Positions 33,547-45,664 of a DNA stretch of 64,000 bases are shown piece after piece. Below the pieces are notes generated by a model. The model worked only from the letters and a program-made list of their open reading frames with translations, was not told the origin of the DNA and did no database searches. Made by a program: the position numbers and the translations under genes. Numbering within the stretch: the stretch's first letter is position 1; every line of letters starts with the position of its first letter. Source of the stretch: Lepiota brunneoincarnata (Eukaryota; Basidiomycota; Agaricomycetes; Agaricales; Agaricaceae); the NCBI GenBank assembly GCA_023014365.1, contig JAEBUN010000015.1, positions 434,001-498,000 on the forward strand. Direction: 5' to 3'.

Positions 33547-36130
33547 GATTGGTACGAAAGATAGATCACATTCTGTTGAGGGGCGAACAGGGTCTTGGTA
33601 ACGATGTCGGTACGGAGAGCATAACATCCTGCCTGAGCGCGCCTAGCTAGCGGGACAGTGGGTGATATATTATGTACTGACCCGATCTGTAAGCATGTCA
33701 TTATCTTATGGTTTTCGAACAACACATATATCAAGCTCATCAAGCGAATTGACCTGACATTCTGCACGAGCAACACTTATAGTCCCTAGAGGATGGTTTC
33801 CGGGACGACCTTCCCTTATCAACTCGAGAGGGTACTGGTATGTACCGGTGTGTAGCTCTAGGAATCCAGACCTGGCTCTCCACCAGCTCCTTCGCCTGTT
33901 CCAAGACACGTTAGGAGGCCATGGGCCGCCGAGGGCTTGTTTTCCTAAACGGCCTCTGTAAAGACCTCAGACAATGAGCAATTGCTTAGAAGCTACAGCA
34001 CTGAAGACTATGCGTAAAGAGTCGACTGGAGCAGCCATACAGTAGTTGAACACTAGTTGAAGTCACGGTGGCTCATCGGTTCGGTGATCGGTGTTACTAC
34101 TCGTACTCATATACTGTCAAACAATCTTCTGACGGGGAATGTGCGGTTATGGTTTACTATTGCCATCACAGCCTGAGTGATGAGGGGTCCCGGTGATATG
34201 GACGGATATGGCGAGTATTGGAAAAGGATATCTCCTCTTTTTTGAGCCAGGGTCTCATCAGGACGTTGTTGTGGCACAGAGACCTGATTGCTTCATTTTC
34301 CTACGCCTGATTATCCCTCACATCAACAATAGCTTCTGCCATCCCCACTAAGCATCCAGGGTCCGCCCATGCATAGCTTCCAGCAATGAAGAGAAGCATG
34401 ATTGATTCTGCAACGAAGCCCGCTCTCTCTCCATCTTGGATACGCATAAGTCCATATGGCCAATTGTGAGTGTCCCCACACTATTAACTTATTAACAGGA
34501 CATGAGAGCCGCGGTCAGGTTGAGAGCCGCGCGCGAACATCTAGGGTTGCCGATCTGAGCAGTGGTCAGAAGAGGCTGGCTCCAGCTTGCTTCAATTCTC
34601 ATGCGGCTCGCGGCAACGACTTTGAGGTGCATAAGTACCGTAGACCCTTCATCCGTTCGCTTATATTGATGGGTCAGCCGAATGGTGGTATAGCATCTAT
34701 GTTCGCACCAAACCTCAAGGAATTGCCTCGTACACCTTTACCTTATACTCTATGGTGTCGTGATACTTGTAGTCGGAACCTGCCTTTCGTGTGGTCTCGT
34801 GTGATGCCAGCAACCACCCAGCTCTGATAGCCATTAACAAGTGAAAAATACCTGCATCGGCGGGGTGGATTTTAGGCGATGCGAATGGCAGTCCTTCCCT
34901 TCGCCTTAAAAAGGCTAACACTGCAATCACTAGCAATTACCTCACCCCGTGGTAACGGTGGCCCGCCGAGATTACCGTCTGGAAATCCTCTGATTGTCAC
35001 GACTACCCGCTCTGATCGATACCACACCACCTATTCGGACGGACTCGAAATTCCAACACGCTCGCGAATTCTTCAGAATGAGCCATGATCCCAAGAACCC
35101 TTGGTGTGCCCACACACAATGTCACTGTCAACTACATCTTAGGGTTCAATCCAGTTCAAGATTGGCGGCAAGTGGGTCACGATTAGTTTCCTTGGCTACA
35201 TCCCATCCTCAACAGTAGCTGCTCCTATAGCCGTTGTGAAAATGATCCTTAGATTCAATATTCAATGGCCACCCTCACGACTCAAATACGCATTCACTAG
35301 TACATCAGCCCTATTGAGTAAACTATTGCACATTGTCATCCTTAGTTGCACCGTCAATATCACACCAACTGATGCAATCGGGGCGAAAAAATGGGATAGC
35401 TCCATTGGGCTCCGACCCCTAAGACCCTTCGGGAGCGCACTGATATTCGATCTGGAGGGCAAGAACATTGTTGCTGATGGAGGCGGACAGATAGTTGTGG
35501 CCATTTCCGTAAAGTCCGCCAACAAGCACCATTGGTTGACCGGGAACGCCACGATGAAGGGGACTTCATTGTTATTGGGAGATACACTGATTCCGTCCTT
35601 GCTGGATCAGGTGGCGGCCCCCTTGTAATTCTGCGTGAAACCTTGGTTTTCCACATTCAGGACGGCATAGGAACACGGTCTGGCCTCATGGGCGCACTAT
35701 ATCAGTAGCCTCGCTGAGTAAGATCTCCATTGTAGCGAGCACATTTTTAGTTCATCTTCGACTCCACTGATGCGATTGTTTTAACGGTCGGCCGCTTGGA
35801 ACGCTCCCATCGAGACTTTCAAGATTACGAAAGCCGCCGGTCTTGTTAGTGCGCCTGCTGGTTTGCGAGACGCAGAGAATATCTCTTCACTAGGGGTGTG
35901 ATCATTGCAGTGGTAACAGATATTTTACTCCACTATGTAGCACCGCCACAGATGCAAGGCCCACTCCATTCGCTCCTATTCCCCGGATAGCGTACACTGA
36001 CGAGTTTCGGGGAATAGCCAGTGCTGCTCCAATACTTGCGTCATGCCAGGGCAAGCTCGATATATAGTCAGAAACATCTCGTACTCCTGTGAATCAATAT
36101 TTCTTGTACTTCAAAGACGTTAACTCGAGA
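33547..36130. other. Gene-poor spacer
   Basis: About 2.6 kb without a gene I can support. The best open stretches (34456-34827 and 35236-35628, +) show no family motif; the second has a hydrophobic segment and could be a decayed secreted-protein fragment. Otherwise nothing is recognised. Confidence 0.35.
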
Positions 36131-36744
36131 ATGTCTACCAGCTCTCCAAAGGCCGGTTCTGAGAAGCCCCCCACGGACGAGTCTTATCCAGAGCAACGAC
36201 ACGCGGGTAAAGTAGGCTATGGACCAAACTATAGTGGGGGAGCGGTATGCGGCAGAATGGGACTTTCTAAAACGAATGACTCATTTCTTCCCCAGTCTTT
36301 AGCCGATAGAATAACCGGTCTTACGGAAGAGGTGCGCGGAAAAATAACGCACAACTCCGGACTTGCGAGAGAAGGCCATGATAAACTCATGGGAGAGGCG
36401 GCGCGGCGCAAAGCGTTGGGGCTAGATGTAAGTCTCTTTCCCCTCAAACGGGTCATCGCATTGATCATGTGGGCAAATAGGACCAGAACAACCCCTTTGC
36501 CAATGCCCAGGATGACGGTGGAGCTCAATCACCTGCACCGGCAGCTCTTTCGGGGTCGAAGTCGGATGCTCCGGGGGTTCAAAAGCCCTCTGAGCCTAGT
36601 ACGTCCGGGAAGGCGCACACTTCCGAGTCAGATATAGGCGTGAAGGAGGAGGCAGCTACGGTGACACCCCAAGATGCCGCGCAATCGCACAAGGTGAACT
36701 CAGCGAAACATATGAAGAGCATTGATGAGAGGTCGCCACAGTAA
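36131..36744 (+). CDS. Small hydrophilic protein of unknown function (CsbD-like core, tentative)
   Basis: Three exons (36131-36244, 36296-36427, 36481-36744; all lengths multiples of three) give 169 aa. The central part, SLADRITGLTEEVRGKITHN followed by GLAREGHDKLMGEAARR, is an amphipathic helical segment of the kind seen in small fungal CsbD-like or stress-type proteins. It is followed by NNPFANAQDDG and a long Ser/Ala/Pro/Glu-rich disordered tail. There is no signal peptide or membrane segment, so it is probably cytosolic or nuclear. A stress role is inference from general resemblance only. Both introns have good GTATGC/GTAAGT donors. Confidence 0.65.
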
Positions 36745-37251
36745 GAACGTAGAGAATGACAGTTACCACCTCTAATAGTATCTGGCGAAGTTGTCATCAA
36801 CTAAGCTAGCTTTGGATTTGACTAGACTTGCACGACTGATCATTATCGGGCGAGTCCTTCTCGTGGCTAAACTTCGGGCCTGGTCCAGCCAAGGGTCAGC
36901 TGGCTGGAACTCACCGCTTGCCTGGGTATCTTCTTGACCTGCTGCATCCAAAACTCTACGCTGCTGCACCGTAAGTTTTTCCCGTCTGCCACACGTGATA
37001 AGAGCAGATGACTCTAAGAAGGTATCGGCGGTCCGCTTCAGCGCGATTTTTGTCGGAGATTATTGGTCCTCAGATGTGAGGGATTGTCGTGTATCGGCTC
37101 TAGCGGGGTGACAAGACGAGGTTGAGGTGCTCGTCGGATGATGGGGTATGGCGGTTCGAGGAGGAAACTTCGGATTATTAGAGGTAATATAAACCAGGGT
37201 ATTCAGGAGATAAATTCGTTGTAATAACATACCAGTCTTTGTCTTGAAAGG
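36745..37251. promoter_or_regulatory. Upstream region of GH12 gene
   Basis: About 507 bp with no gene. AATATAAACC at about 37187 is a plausible TATA-like element some 60 bp before the GH12 ATG. Confidence 0.35.
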
Positions 37252-38314
37252 ATGATGCTCTCAAAGAGTTTCTCTCTGCTCCTCCTTATTCCTTTCATCG
37301 CCGCAGCTCCGGCAGAGGAACTAGGGAAACGTCAAACCATTGATACATCCAACCACTGCGGTAAGCCCTGGATTTGGAAGGCAGTAATGTCCACGCCTCC
37401 TAATGTATGTATAACAGGTCAATGGGATACAGTCACTGCAGGGCAATACACCCTGTACCTCAACCAATGGGGCAAATCCGGTGCATCCTCCGGGCAGAGC
37501 TGCGCCAACCTTGTCTCCTTGAGTGGAACGACCATGGCATGGAAGAACCAGTGGACCTGGCAGGGCGGTAGTGGCGTCAAGAGCTACACCAATATTAATC
37601 TCAATGCAAACTTAAACAAGCAGCTGTCCGCTATCAAGAGTATTCCTGTGAGGCACCCATTTCAGCTTTCCCGTTTTTGCCTGCGAGACTGAGCAAAAGT
37701 GGTTACTTGAATAGAGTACCTGGACTTGGTCACAAACCACTTCTGGCTCGATTGTTGCGAATGTGGCCTTTGACTTGTTTACTTCATCGACGCCTAATGG
37801 TAACAATGTCAATGAGATCATGATCTGGCTCGGCAACTTCAACGCTGGGCCAATTTCTGCTGTTTATAACTCGGACGGTACACCCAGGCCTGCTGCAAGT
37901 AACGTTTCGCTTGGCGGGCACACCTGGTCAGTGATTCCTTCATTGCAATAGGTGAATGCAAGGGTATTGAAAGTAACGGTAGGAACGTTTACTCTGGAAG
38001 CAACGGCGTCAACCAAGTTTACTCCTTCCTTCCTTCAAATGGTGCTTCAGTTACCAGCTTCAGTGCCGACCTGAACCTTTTCCTCAAGGTATGGCTTGAG
38101 CACTTTTAGGGAGCACAAGAGATAGCTGACTGGCTGTGCAGTATTTGACTTCCAACATGGGCCTCAGCGCTTCGCAGTATCTCAAGACCGCTCAAGGGGG
38201 CTCCGAGGCTACTTCTGGCAGTGCAACACTCACGAGGTGAGCGAAATGATATTCATTGGAGCGGAGAAAAGCTGACTGTGTTGCAGCTCGAAGTTCAGTT
38301 TGTCGATCTCCTGA
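37252..38314 (+). CDS. Secreted GH12 endo-beta-1,4-glucanase/xyloglucanase
   Basis: Six exons (37252-37360, 37418-37647, 37715-37926, 37983-38088, 38142-38236, 38287-38314) give 259 aa, the usual size of a single-domain GH12. A signal peptide ([17 protein letters not shown]) with a Kex2-like KR follows the start. Family motifs: [36 protein letters not shown] with the catalytic nucleophile Glu, and [12 protein letters not shown] with the acid/base Glu. The protein ends SSKFSLSIS. The first intron (37361-37417) is 57 nt and stop-free, so an unspliced message also stays open; the spliced form matches the family (C-G-QWDTV). There is no carbohydrate-binding module. It cleaves beta-1,4-glucan or xyloglucan outside the cell; it neighbours GH105 and GH92 genes. 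Confidence 0.93.
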
Positions 38315-38409
38315 GGACAACCCCGTAATGGTATAGTTTGTACGATCAGAACCTGTAGTAACGGAAAAATCAATGATTTCCCTCTGATAATGAGTACGAC
38401 TGGGCGCAC

Positions 38410-39258
38410 CTAATCCTTCCAGACCGGGTAATCATCAACTTCCGTCCAAGGTTCCAAAGCCTGCAAAAGTCGACTCCAAAAGCCGTTGTTCCATGATACA
38501 ATCTGGTTCCATTGTTCCTGCACGGCGGAGTTCCTGAGACATATCAAGAGCGCGCCCACCATGATATCCGAAAACGTGAGTTGTTGACCTAACATAAATG
38601 GTCCTTCGCTTGTCGAATGCTCAAGGGCAAGGGACTCAAGATCTGAAAACGCCCGTTTGACCTCATCCCAGTGCTGCTGCCACTCCGCCCCAGCTGCCAC
38701 AATATCCTCCATGGGCTTGCCAAACCTAGCCTCCATCCTGGTTTTGATATTCTCCTGATCTCTCGGGGTCTTTTGGCGGTGTAAATCCAACAACCACAGG
38801 AATGGTGCATGTGAGAGTATGCGCGTCAACACCATCTCCTGTACCTTGTCCTGAAACTCGTGTGTTCCTTCGGGGAAGAGCTCTTTGCCCTCTCTAGGAG
38901 GGTACGTGCGCTCGAGGTACTCAATAATAGGCCTCGAATCAGAGAGCTTCACCACTCTGTTGGAGACAGTATTGTCGATGATGGCCGGTAAGGTGAAATG
39001 GGGATCGCCCGTGGGTTTTGTGCCCGATGGTGGAATACCGAGAGATTTGCATGTGTCCTCAATGTCGATGATCTCAACATATCGGGAGGAGTAGGCTAGC
39101 CTTTTGTAGTTTAGGGCAAGTCTGTTCTTAACTGGTCAGGGTGTAGGAGTATGACGGAGGATTAGAAACACAAGATCGGACCTGACTTTCCACGTATTGG
39201 GAGAGTAAGGGGCTGGAGAGCGACCTATGATATCGAATAAGATGATAGTGGGGTCCAT
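38410..39258 (-). CDS. Glutathione S-transferase, fungal GSTFuA/etherase-like class
   Basis: Two exons (39182-39258 and 38410-39121, intron 39122-39181) give 262 aa. The thioredoxin-fold N-terminal domain reads DPTIILFDIIG, SPNTWKVRLALNYKRLAYSS, VEIIDIEDTCKSLGIPPSG, DPHFTLPAIIDN with the cis-Pro of the glutathione site, and LSDSRPIIEYLERTYP with the DS pair that binds the gamma-glutamyl group. The all-helical C-terminal domain (FMLGQQLTFSDIMVGALL) follows. The SPNTWK and PPSGTKPTG spacing resembles fungal-specific GSTFuA and bacterial beta-etherase-like enzymes linked to wood-extractive and lignin-fragment detoxification. Exact class is inferred. It is divergent from GH105, with 240 bp between starts. 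Confidence 0.88.
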
Positions 39259-39498
39259 CTGAGAATGCGAAAGCTCTGGAGCCCGAGAGCTAAGGCTCGG
39301 CGTCCAAGGTTGCCCTCAGTTCAATTGTTGGCAACCTGCATGCCCGAATCCTCCAGCGATCACGTGCTAAACCCGGACCGTGCTCACTCGCCACTTTGCA
39401 CAGACGGACGGCCCGCGCTTACCCTTGTCCTCTTCCAATTTCTCCGATGCGAACCATAAAGTTCGGAACTCATCTACGCAGAGACGTGCCCTCCTATC
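39259..39498. promoter_or_regulatory. Divergent promoter region GST / GH105
   Basis: A 240-bp spacer between divergent start codons, suggesting a shared regulatory region for a detoxification and a pectin-degradation gene. No specific operator is recognised. Confidence 0.4.
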
Positions 39499-41008
39499 AT
39501 GGTGCACGCTCTACTACTGTTGGCGTTAATATCATCGTCGTCTTTGGCTGCTGCAAGACCTTCATCCTACGCCGTATGGGCCGCTGACTCCGCCATCAAG
39601 CGCGGCCAAGGCAATGGACTTGATTCGTCGGGAAAAGCGTCCGTATCCTATGAGCACGGGGAGCTGCAGTGGGGGCTTCGCATGCTCTATGAAGCCACGA
39701 GGAACCAGTCCTACTACAACTATATCCTCGCTGGTGCAAACAATATTGTTTTTGACAATGGAACCGTACATGGCGGATACGCGTATGTGATCGCGATTAC
39801 CTCTCTTTTGTGTCCTCCAGTTGACCAGTTTGCAGGCTGACAGACTATTCCTTGGATCCTGTTCGGTGACCGAAACTCCTTATCAATAATGCTCCGAGCA
39901 CTGACCACTGTAAAGAACAGGGCCAACATTCTTATACCTGTAAGTACACTATCACTGCCGTTATTTGTCATCGCATGTACCCAACAGGCGACCTTATCTT
40001 AGATACCAAAGGACTGGTCAGTCAAAATGGAAGGCTGCAGCAGACACCTTCCGAAAGCAACTACAGACCCACCCGAGAACGGCACAGGGTCAATACTGGC
40101 ACAAATTACGCTACTTCAACCAAGGATGGCTGGATGGCATATATATGGGTGATATTTTCTATGCCCAATACACAAACGACTTCCAACCTACTAACGCTAC
40201 GGCATGGGGCAAGTTACCTTGTTCCGCCACCACACTCCAACTTTGGCTGATATCCCTTTAGCGGACATTACTAATCAATTCAATGACATGTTCAAAAACT
40301 CTCTCCAGGCTACCAGTGATCCCAATAACAAGGGTCTTCTTTATCACGGTTACGATTTCTCTCACACCGCCGTATGGGCATCACCAGACCGCGGTCACTC
40401 CCCGGAGGTCTGGGACCGCGCATTAGGATGGTACGCCATGGCCCTCGTCGACGTCCTGGATATCATACCAGCTTCTCAGCCCGGTCGTGCAACCATACTC
40501 AACATCCTCAGAACCATCGCGCCTAAGGTTAGGGATGCCGCTGACCCCTCCACGGGTGTGTGGTGGCTCGTTATCACTCAACCTGGGCGCGCAGGCAATT
40601 ATTTCGAGAGTAGCGGTTCGGCAATGTTTGTATATTCGCTGTTGAAGGGTGTCAGGCTAGGGTATATTTCCGACCCGGATGGAAGTATTGTCAAGGCCGC
40701 AAAGAAGGCGTATCAGTACATGATATCCCACTGGGTTGTGCCTAACAGTGATGGAACCATGAGCTGGACAAACACGGTCGAGGTATGCAATCTCTCGCTT
40801 AGTTGACGACACACCAACCCCCTATTTCTTACAGGTGGGCAGCCTGAGTGGCAACGGCACCTACGAGGTGAGTGATTACCGCTTAATATTGTCTTGCTCC
40901 CCCTTGATATTGTGCAAATAGTACTATATCAGCGTCCCGACCGTTTTGAACGATCTGAAAGGGCTGGCAGCGTTTTTACTCGCTAGTATGGAGTATGAGA
41001 AGCTGTAG
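39499..41008 (+). CDS. Secreted GH105 unsaturated rhamnogalacturonyl hydrolase
   Basis: Seven exons (39499-39782, 39836-39865, 39916-39939, 39988-40208, 40262-40782, 40835-40867, 40922-41008) sum to 1200 nt, 399 aa. The product removes unsaturated galacturonic acid from the ends of pectin (rhamnogalacturonan) lyase products. A signal peptide (LLLLALISSSSLAAA) is followed by YEHGELQWGLRMLYEATRNQ, DNGTVHGGY, the short-exon block RTGPTFLYL, HKLRYFNQGWLDGIYMGD, and LLYHGYDFS. The family core is VWDRALGWYAMALVDVLDII, and the end segment is GNYFESSGSAMFVYSLLKGV. Exon 3 is only 24 nt and completes RTGPTFLYL. The fourth intron (40209-40261) has a GC donor (G|GCAAGT). Activity is inferred from family. 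Confidence 0.9.
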
Positions 41009-41499
41009 CTGTTCTCTATAGAGTCGGCGTGTCTCAATAACACATGGTTTCGGATAACTATTCATTCGAATCTCATGATTCTCAGGCACTTGAATCAGCA
41101 TTCAGGCACGTTCCTAACAGACATATCGTATATCAAGTGTGCTATTTTCGAGCTCGCACAGGCTGACACACACTATCATATTCAGAGCTCACAGACCCGT
41201 GCTTTCTCATAGAGAAGCATAACCACACCGACTCACTCAACCCAGAATCCATCCTAAATCCCACCATCAACTTCCACATGTGAATTAGTTCGGGATCACG
41301 CTCGCCCATATGGACGAGAGGTTAATGCACATAACCGTGCTCCAGAACATCACGCGGACCGTGAAACGAATACCTACCCGGACAGCGTACTCGTGATGCC
41401 GACAAAACGACAGTCAAGATACTTCACTAAAATTATCACTGATATAAAAGCACCCCAGCTATTCCCCATTCACTTACTTGGCTTTTGCCCCGAACCACG
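41009..41499. other. Spacer upstream of GH92
   Basis: About 491 bp, no gene seen. CTGATATAAAAGC at about 41440 is a good TATA-box candidate some 60 bp before the GH92 ATG, suggesting the locus once had a strong regulated promoter. Confidence 0.4.
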
Positions 41500-44400
41500 A
41501 TGCGCAGAAAACTCAATGTATGGGCATGCGCCTACCAAGTTCTGTCGTTGTTCAGTACAGGAGGCGGCGTGCAGGCTGCTGCAACAAACCTTACTTCTTT
41601 GGTGAACCTTTTCATTGGGACTGCATCTGGTGCACATGGCGGGAGTGGAGGGAACGTCTTTCCTGGTGCATCTTTATCGCGTTTTCTTTGGGCGCATTGT
41701 TGACTGTTCCATGATACAGGTGCTGCCTATCCCCCATGCCATGGCCAAAGTCTGTTTACATCCCCCAGAATACGTGAAGGGAACCACTGACCAACCTGCC
41801 ATGCTCATAGGTTGGTATTGACGTTAGCACCGCTCCCCGTCAAGCGGGCTACATATCTGACAACTCAACTATCACTGGTATCTCACTAATGCACGACGAG
41901 GGAACTGGGGGGAACACCAATGGCGGATATGGGATCTTCCCTTTGTTCCCATTGATGAATTGCGATTTCACGAGCTGTTCTGTTGGATTGAGTGCAAGGC
42001 AGGCTTTGCGTGCTGCTGGCACTGACGGTGTGTCTTATCCACCGATGCAAAAGTAGGATGGAGAGTGTCTGACAAGGATACCTTCAGCTGCGTCTCCGGG
42101 ATACTTCACAACGACCTTCGTCAACGGTATCAAACTCGAAGCGACATCCACTCGCCGGGCTGGACTAATCCGATTTACATATCCCCCTTCCGCAACATCG
42201 AGCTATATCGTCGTAGACATTACGAACGACCTTCAACCTTCCTTCCATGGTGGCTCGCTGAGCATCACGTCCAACGGACGCGTACAGCTACAGGGGACAT
42301 TCTTCCAAGTAAACCGTTTCCTACCAACCTTCCGTATTTGACTAATTCACTGTTTGTAATAGAGCTATGGACTGGATAACTACACTATCTATGCCTGCTA
42401 CGATTTTCTCCAATCGTCCACAGAGAGGCCATCACCAATCCTCAACTTCGCGACATATCAATCTAGGTCTATGTCCTCACCCAACAACATCAGTATCACT
42501 CCTATTACTAGTTCTTCCACCGGCACGCTCTCTTTCCCTTTCACCGCGTCTACAAATCCGACGCAGGCCGGCGCACTCTTACAAATAAATTCTACGCTCA
42601 CCGCAGGGAGTTTAATGGCCCGGTTTGGCGTGTCTGCAAAGAGCTCCAGCCAGGCCTGTGCTAACGCTGAAAACGAAATCGGTGAAGTATGGGATTGGGA
42701 TGGGGTCAGGGAGGCAAGTAGAGGCATGTGGGAAAATGTTCTGCAGAGGATCAGGATTGACTTGGAAAAGGAGGATAAGACGGTTACGGAGCTACTATAT
42801 TCTTCTGTGAGTGCATGTCTGATTCGCTTTGGTCGTTCGCTTTGTGACTGCGGCCCTTGCGGTAGCTCTATCGAGTTTTACTCGTACCCGCAAATTTGAC
42901 TGGAGAAAACCCATACTGGGAATCAAGTGATCCATTTTTTGACGCCCTTTTTTGGTGAGACCAAGCCAGGGCATTGCTCAGAGCTTATTCTCAACTTATT
43001 TTTTGTAGTTCATGGGATACCTTCCGCACTGTGCACCCCCTTCTGTCAGCTGGTCGCTCCGCGTGAGTGGGTGGACACTTGTCAAGTCCTATATTGATGG
43101 TTGGAGACACACGGGTCAGTTGTTTCACGGGACCCCTCATCCTTTTGCCCGCTTCAAACACTACCCTAGGCTACATCCCCGAATGTCGGGCTAACACCAA
43201 ACCGTCAGTACCCATCTCACTGACCATGCAAACTCTGACGATTATTATAGCGGCTTTGTACAAGGTGGCTCGGATGGGATGCCTATTCTAGGCGACTTTG
43301 CCGCCAAGTACCACGAATTCGCTCGCGAGCTTGGTGTACCCATGAATGATCTATACCAAGCCCTGGTTGACACAGCCGAGAACACGGTTCGTACTGAAGT
43401 TGATCATTTGCACTTGCTGACTTGATTGTCCTCTGGCTCTCTGATTATACAGCCGTCAGACTGGTTGCGAGGTAAATTTATCATTACATACATGCGGCTA
43501 TAAACGCATTCAGCGCGCCATAGTGGGACGACAAAATACAGCATGGAAGACCTTTGGATACATCCCGACAGATTGGGACGACCCTTCTGGTTCCACTGGT
43601 CTCGAAACACGTGAAGCTTCGCGAGCCTTTGAGGTACTGCACTTTATTACCCCTCTTACGTGGACGAATCTTTATGCATCGTCGTACAGTACGCCGTGGG
43701 TGACTTTGCCGTCCGTCAAGCAGCACTCGCCCTAGGCAAATCCAACAACGACGCGGTCAAGTACACCAACCGATCGATGAACTTCGTCAATATGTGGAAC
43801 TCCAGTCTTGTGCATGATGGGTTCCAGGGGTTCGCACAGAGACGTTTCCCGGTATGTCCCTTTCTATTTCTCAAACATGCCGAGCGACCGAACGAATGTG
43901 TAGAATGGGAAGCTTTGCGTTTAGCCCACCCGATGCATGTTCCCCCATTGACCCCACCCCCCATTCGTGTGCTCGTGGGGATGACAATAACGTCGGGTTT
44001 TATGAATGTAAACGTCTACTTTTCCCTAACTCCTGCTGCCGGGTCTTAATGATGGTTTTTCTCTTTGACTAGCGTCATCATGGGAGATGAGCTTCTTCGC
44101 GCCGCACTCAATGTCGACGATTGTCAGACTTATGGGTGGGGAAGCCACATTCATCCGACGAGTGTAAACCCACTAACATGATTTTACTGGAGACTACAAC
44201 TGACCATCGAACCATTGCAGTGACCACTACTTCTCCAAGGGGTATTTCCAAGCAGGCAACGAGCCATCCTTCTCGGTGCCCTGGGCATACCACTATGCCA
44301 ACAGACCAGATCTAAGTGCACTCAGAGTGCGAGAGATAGTCTATAAAAACTTCAACACTGGCATCGGAGGGTTCGTAACCATTCCTAATCTCGGTGGTTC

Positions 44401-44878
44401 TAACTTACATGATTATCTGCACTTCAGGATCCCGGGCAATGACGACTCGGGCGCAATGGCAGCTCTCTTAACCTTCCACCTCCTAGGCCTCTACCCTGTT
44501 CCCGCAAGCACACAACTCCTCATCGGGTCCCCCTTCCTCTCCTCATACACTCTCACAGTCCCGCTTTCCTCAACTCGAACTTTCAGCACCACCGTCCGCG
44601 TAGCCAACTTTGATTCTCGGACCTTGGCACAAGTTCCGGCTGCCAATACAAGGCTCTATGTACAGACCGTGGCTGTCGACGGGGTCAAGCTGAAGAGTCG
44701 GTGCTGGATTGATTTCTGGGTACTTATGAGGAGTAAGGAGGTCGTGATTGAGGTGGGTGAGGACCCAGGCCTGAAGGACGGGTGCGGCGTTGGGGAAGGG
44801 GCTAAGCCAGCGAGTCTGGAGGGTGGTGGCTTTGGGAGGCCGGTTCCAAATGGCGCCCACCCTCCAGGTGCCCCATGA
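41500..44878 (+). pseudogene. GH92 alpha-mannosidase gene with several frameshifts
   Basis: This is a secreted exo-alpha-mannosidase of family GH92 whose motifs run the full length: signal peptide (MRRKLNVWACAY...), TNLTSLVNLFIGTASG, PHAMAKVGIDVS, GISLMHDEGTGG, SPGYFTTTFVNGIKLEAT, WDWDGVREASRGMWENVL, SWDTFRTVHPLLS, FVQGGSDGMPILGDFA, NTAWKTFGYIPTDWDD, WNSSLVHDGFQGFAQRRF, GNEPSFSVPWAYHYANRPDL and IPGNDDSGAMAALLTFHLLG. About 13 introns are short and mostly canonical. The frame breaks at least four times: a C5 run at 41731-41735 (four C would be in frame), two indels near 43049-43055 and 43077-43081 around PREWVD/LVKSYIDGW, and one extra base near 43907-43911 in NG-SFAF. Neighbouring genes close in frame, so decay is more likely than poor sequence. 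It could be a recent pseudogene or contain base-calling errors. Confidence 0.75.
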
Positions 44879-44986
44879 GTCAGCTAATGCTTTGATTTGG
44901 AACAAATCCGAGAGCGGTATATTATACTCTGTACAAGTGATACATAAACATGGATTGCGTGTTCGTAGCCAAGTGGAGACCTGTGT

Positions 44987-45444
44987 TTAGTTCTGGGATC
45001 CCTGGTTATTCAGTTCGGCCGCTTCGGTGCGCAACTCGTCGCGTGGCTGATCCCAATTAGTTTCATTCTTGATCTCAATCGCCGAGTCTACCAGACATAC
45101 CTTTGCAGGCGGCATGTTCTTTAACATGCTCTGATCTGGCACCACAGGCCCAGGATTATTGGAGAAAGCACCGAAAGGACCCTGCCCACTCCTCAACCCC
45201 CCTGTTCCTTCAGCGGGCTTCTGGAGATCCGCAGGGTCGTTGGATTTCTGCGAAGATGTTCAGCGCCTATAGGTAAAACATGGGTCAGGCTGAGACGCAC
45301 CGCAGGGTGCGGAAGGATATTGAATGTCTGCTCTCCCTCCGTTTGTTGTTGTTGCGGAGGAGGGTTCGAGTCCCCTACTGGATGGTTGGGAACAGGCCCG
45401 GTTGCAGAGAGTTTGTTTTTGATATCGTGGATTATGTTGGTCAT
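44987..45444 (-). CDS. Small hydrophilic protein, stress-type, unknown function
   Basis: Starting at 45444: MTNIIHDIKNKLSATG, a Pro/Gln-rich stretch (PPPQQQQTEGEQ), then after an intron (near 45245-45300) KSNDPADLQKPAEGTGGL and GPFGAFSNNPGPVVPD. It ends with PRDELRTEAAELN, a motif common near the C-terminus of small basidiomycete hydrophilic proteins (xKEELRARxAELN). A 54-nt segment with a GTATGT donor and ATCAG acceptor (about 45045-45098) is a probable second intron; it is stop-free, so retention would add 18 residues. No signal peptide or membrane segment. The biochemical role is unknown; members of this type are often stress-induced, which is inference. Confidence 0.65.
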
Positions 45445-45664
45445 TGTGGGGTGTAACCGGAACTAGGGAGGGGTTTATATAAACACTGGAGTGCACTGGT
45501 TGGGGTATGATGACGTCGTGCATCTCCGAGCGGGTTAGGCGGCTGTGCTGCTTTTACTGCGGCGTAGCCGCGCTCGGTGTGGTCCTTCAATGAGGTCATA
45601 TTATCACACAGTTATATAGCAAGGATCATAAGGAGATATGAAGGAAATAGTGAGCCGAAAATAT

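Noticed and set aside
35236..35628. 130-codon open stretch with a hydrophobic segment
   Set aside because: Not recognisable as any family; no splice-linked partners seen.
37361..37417. Extended GH12 exon reading through [13 protein letters not shown]
   Set aside because: This is an in-frame 57-nt intron with a GTAAGC donor; the family sequence runs C-G-QWDTV without it.
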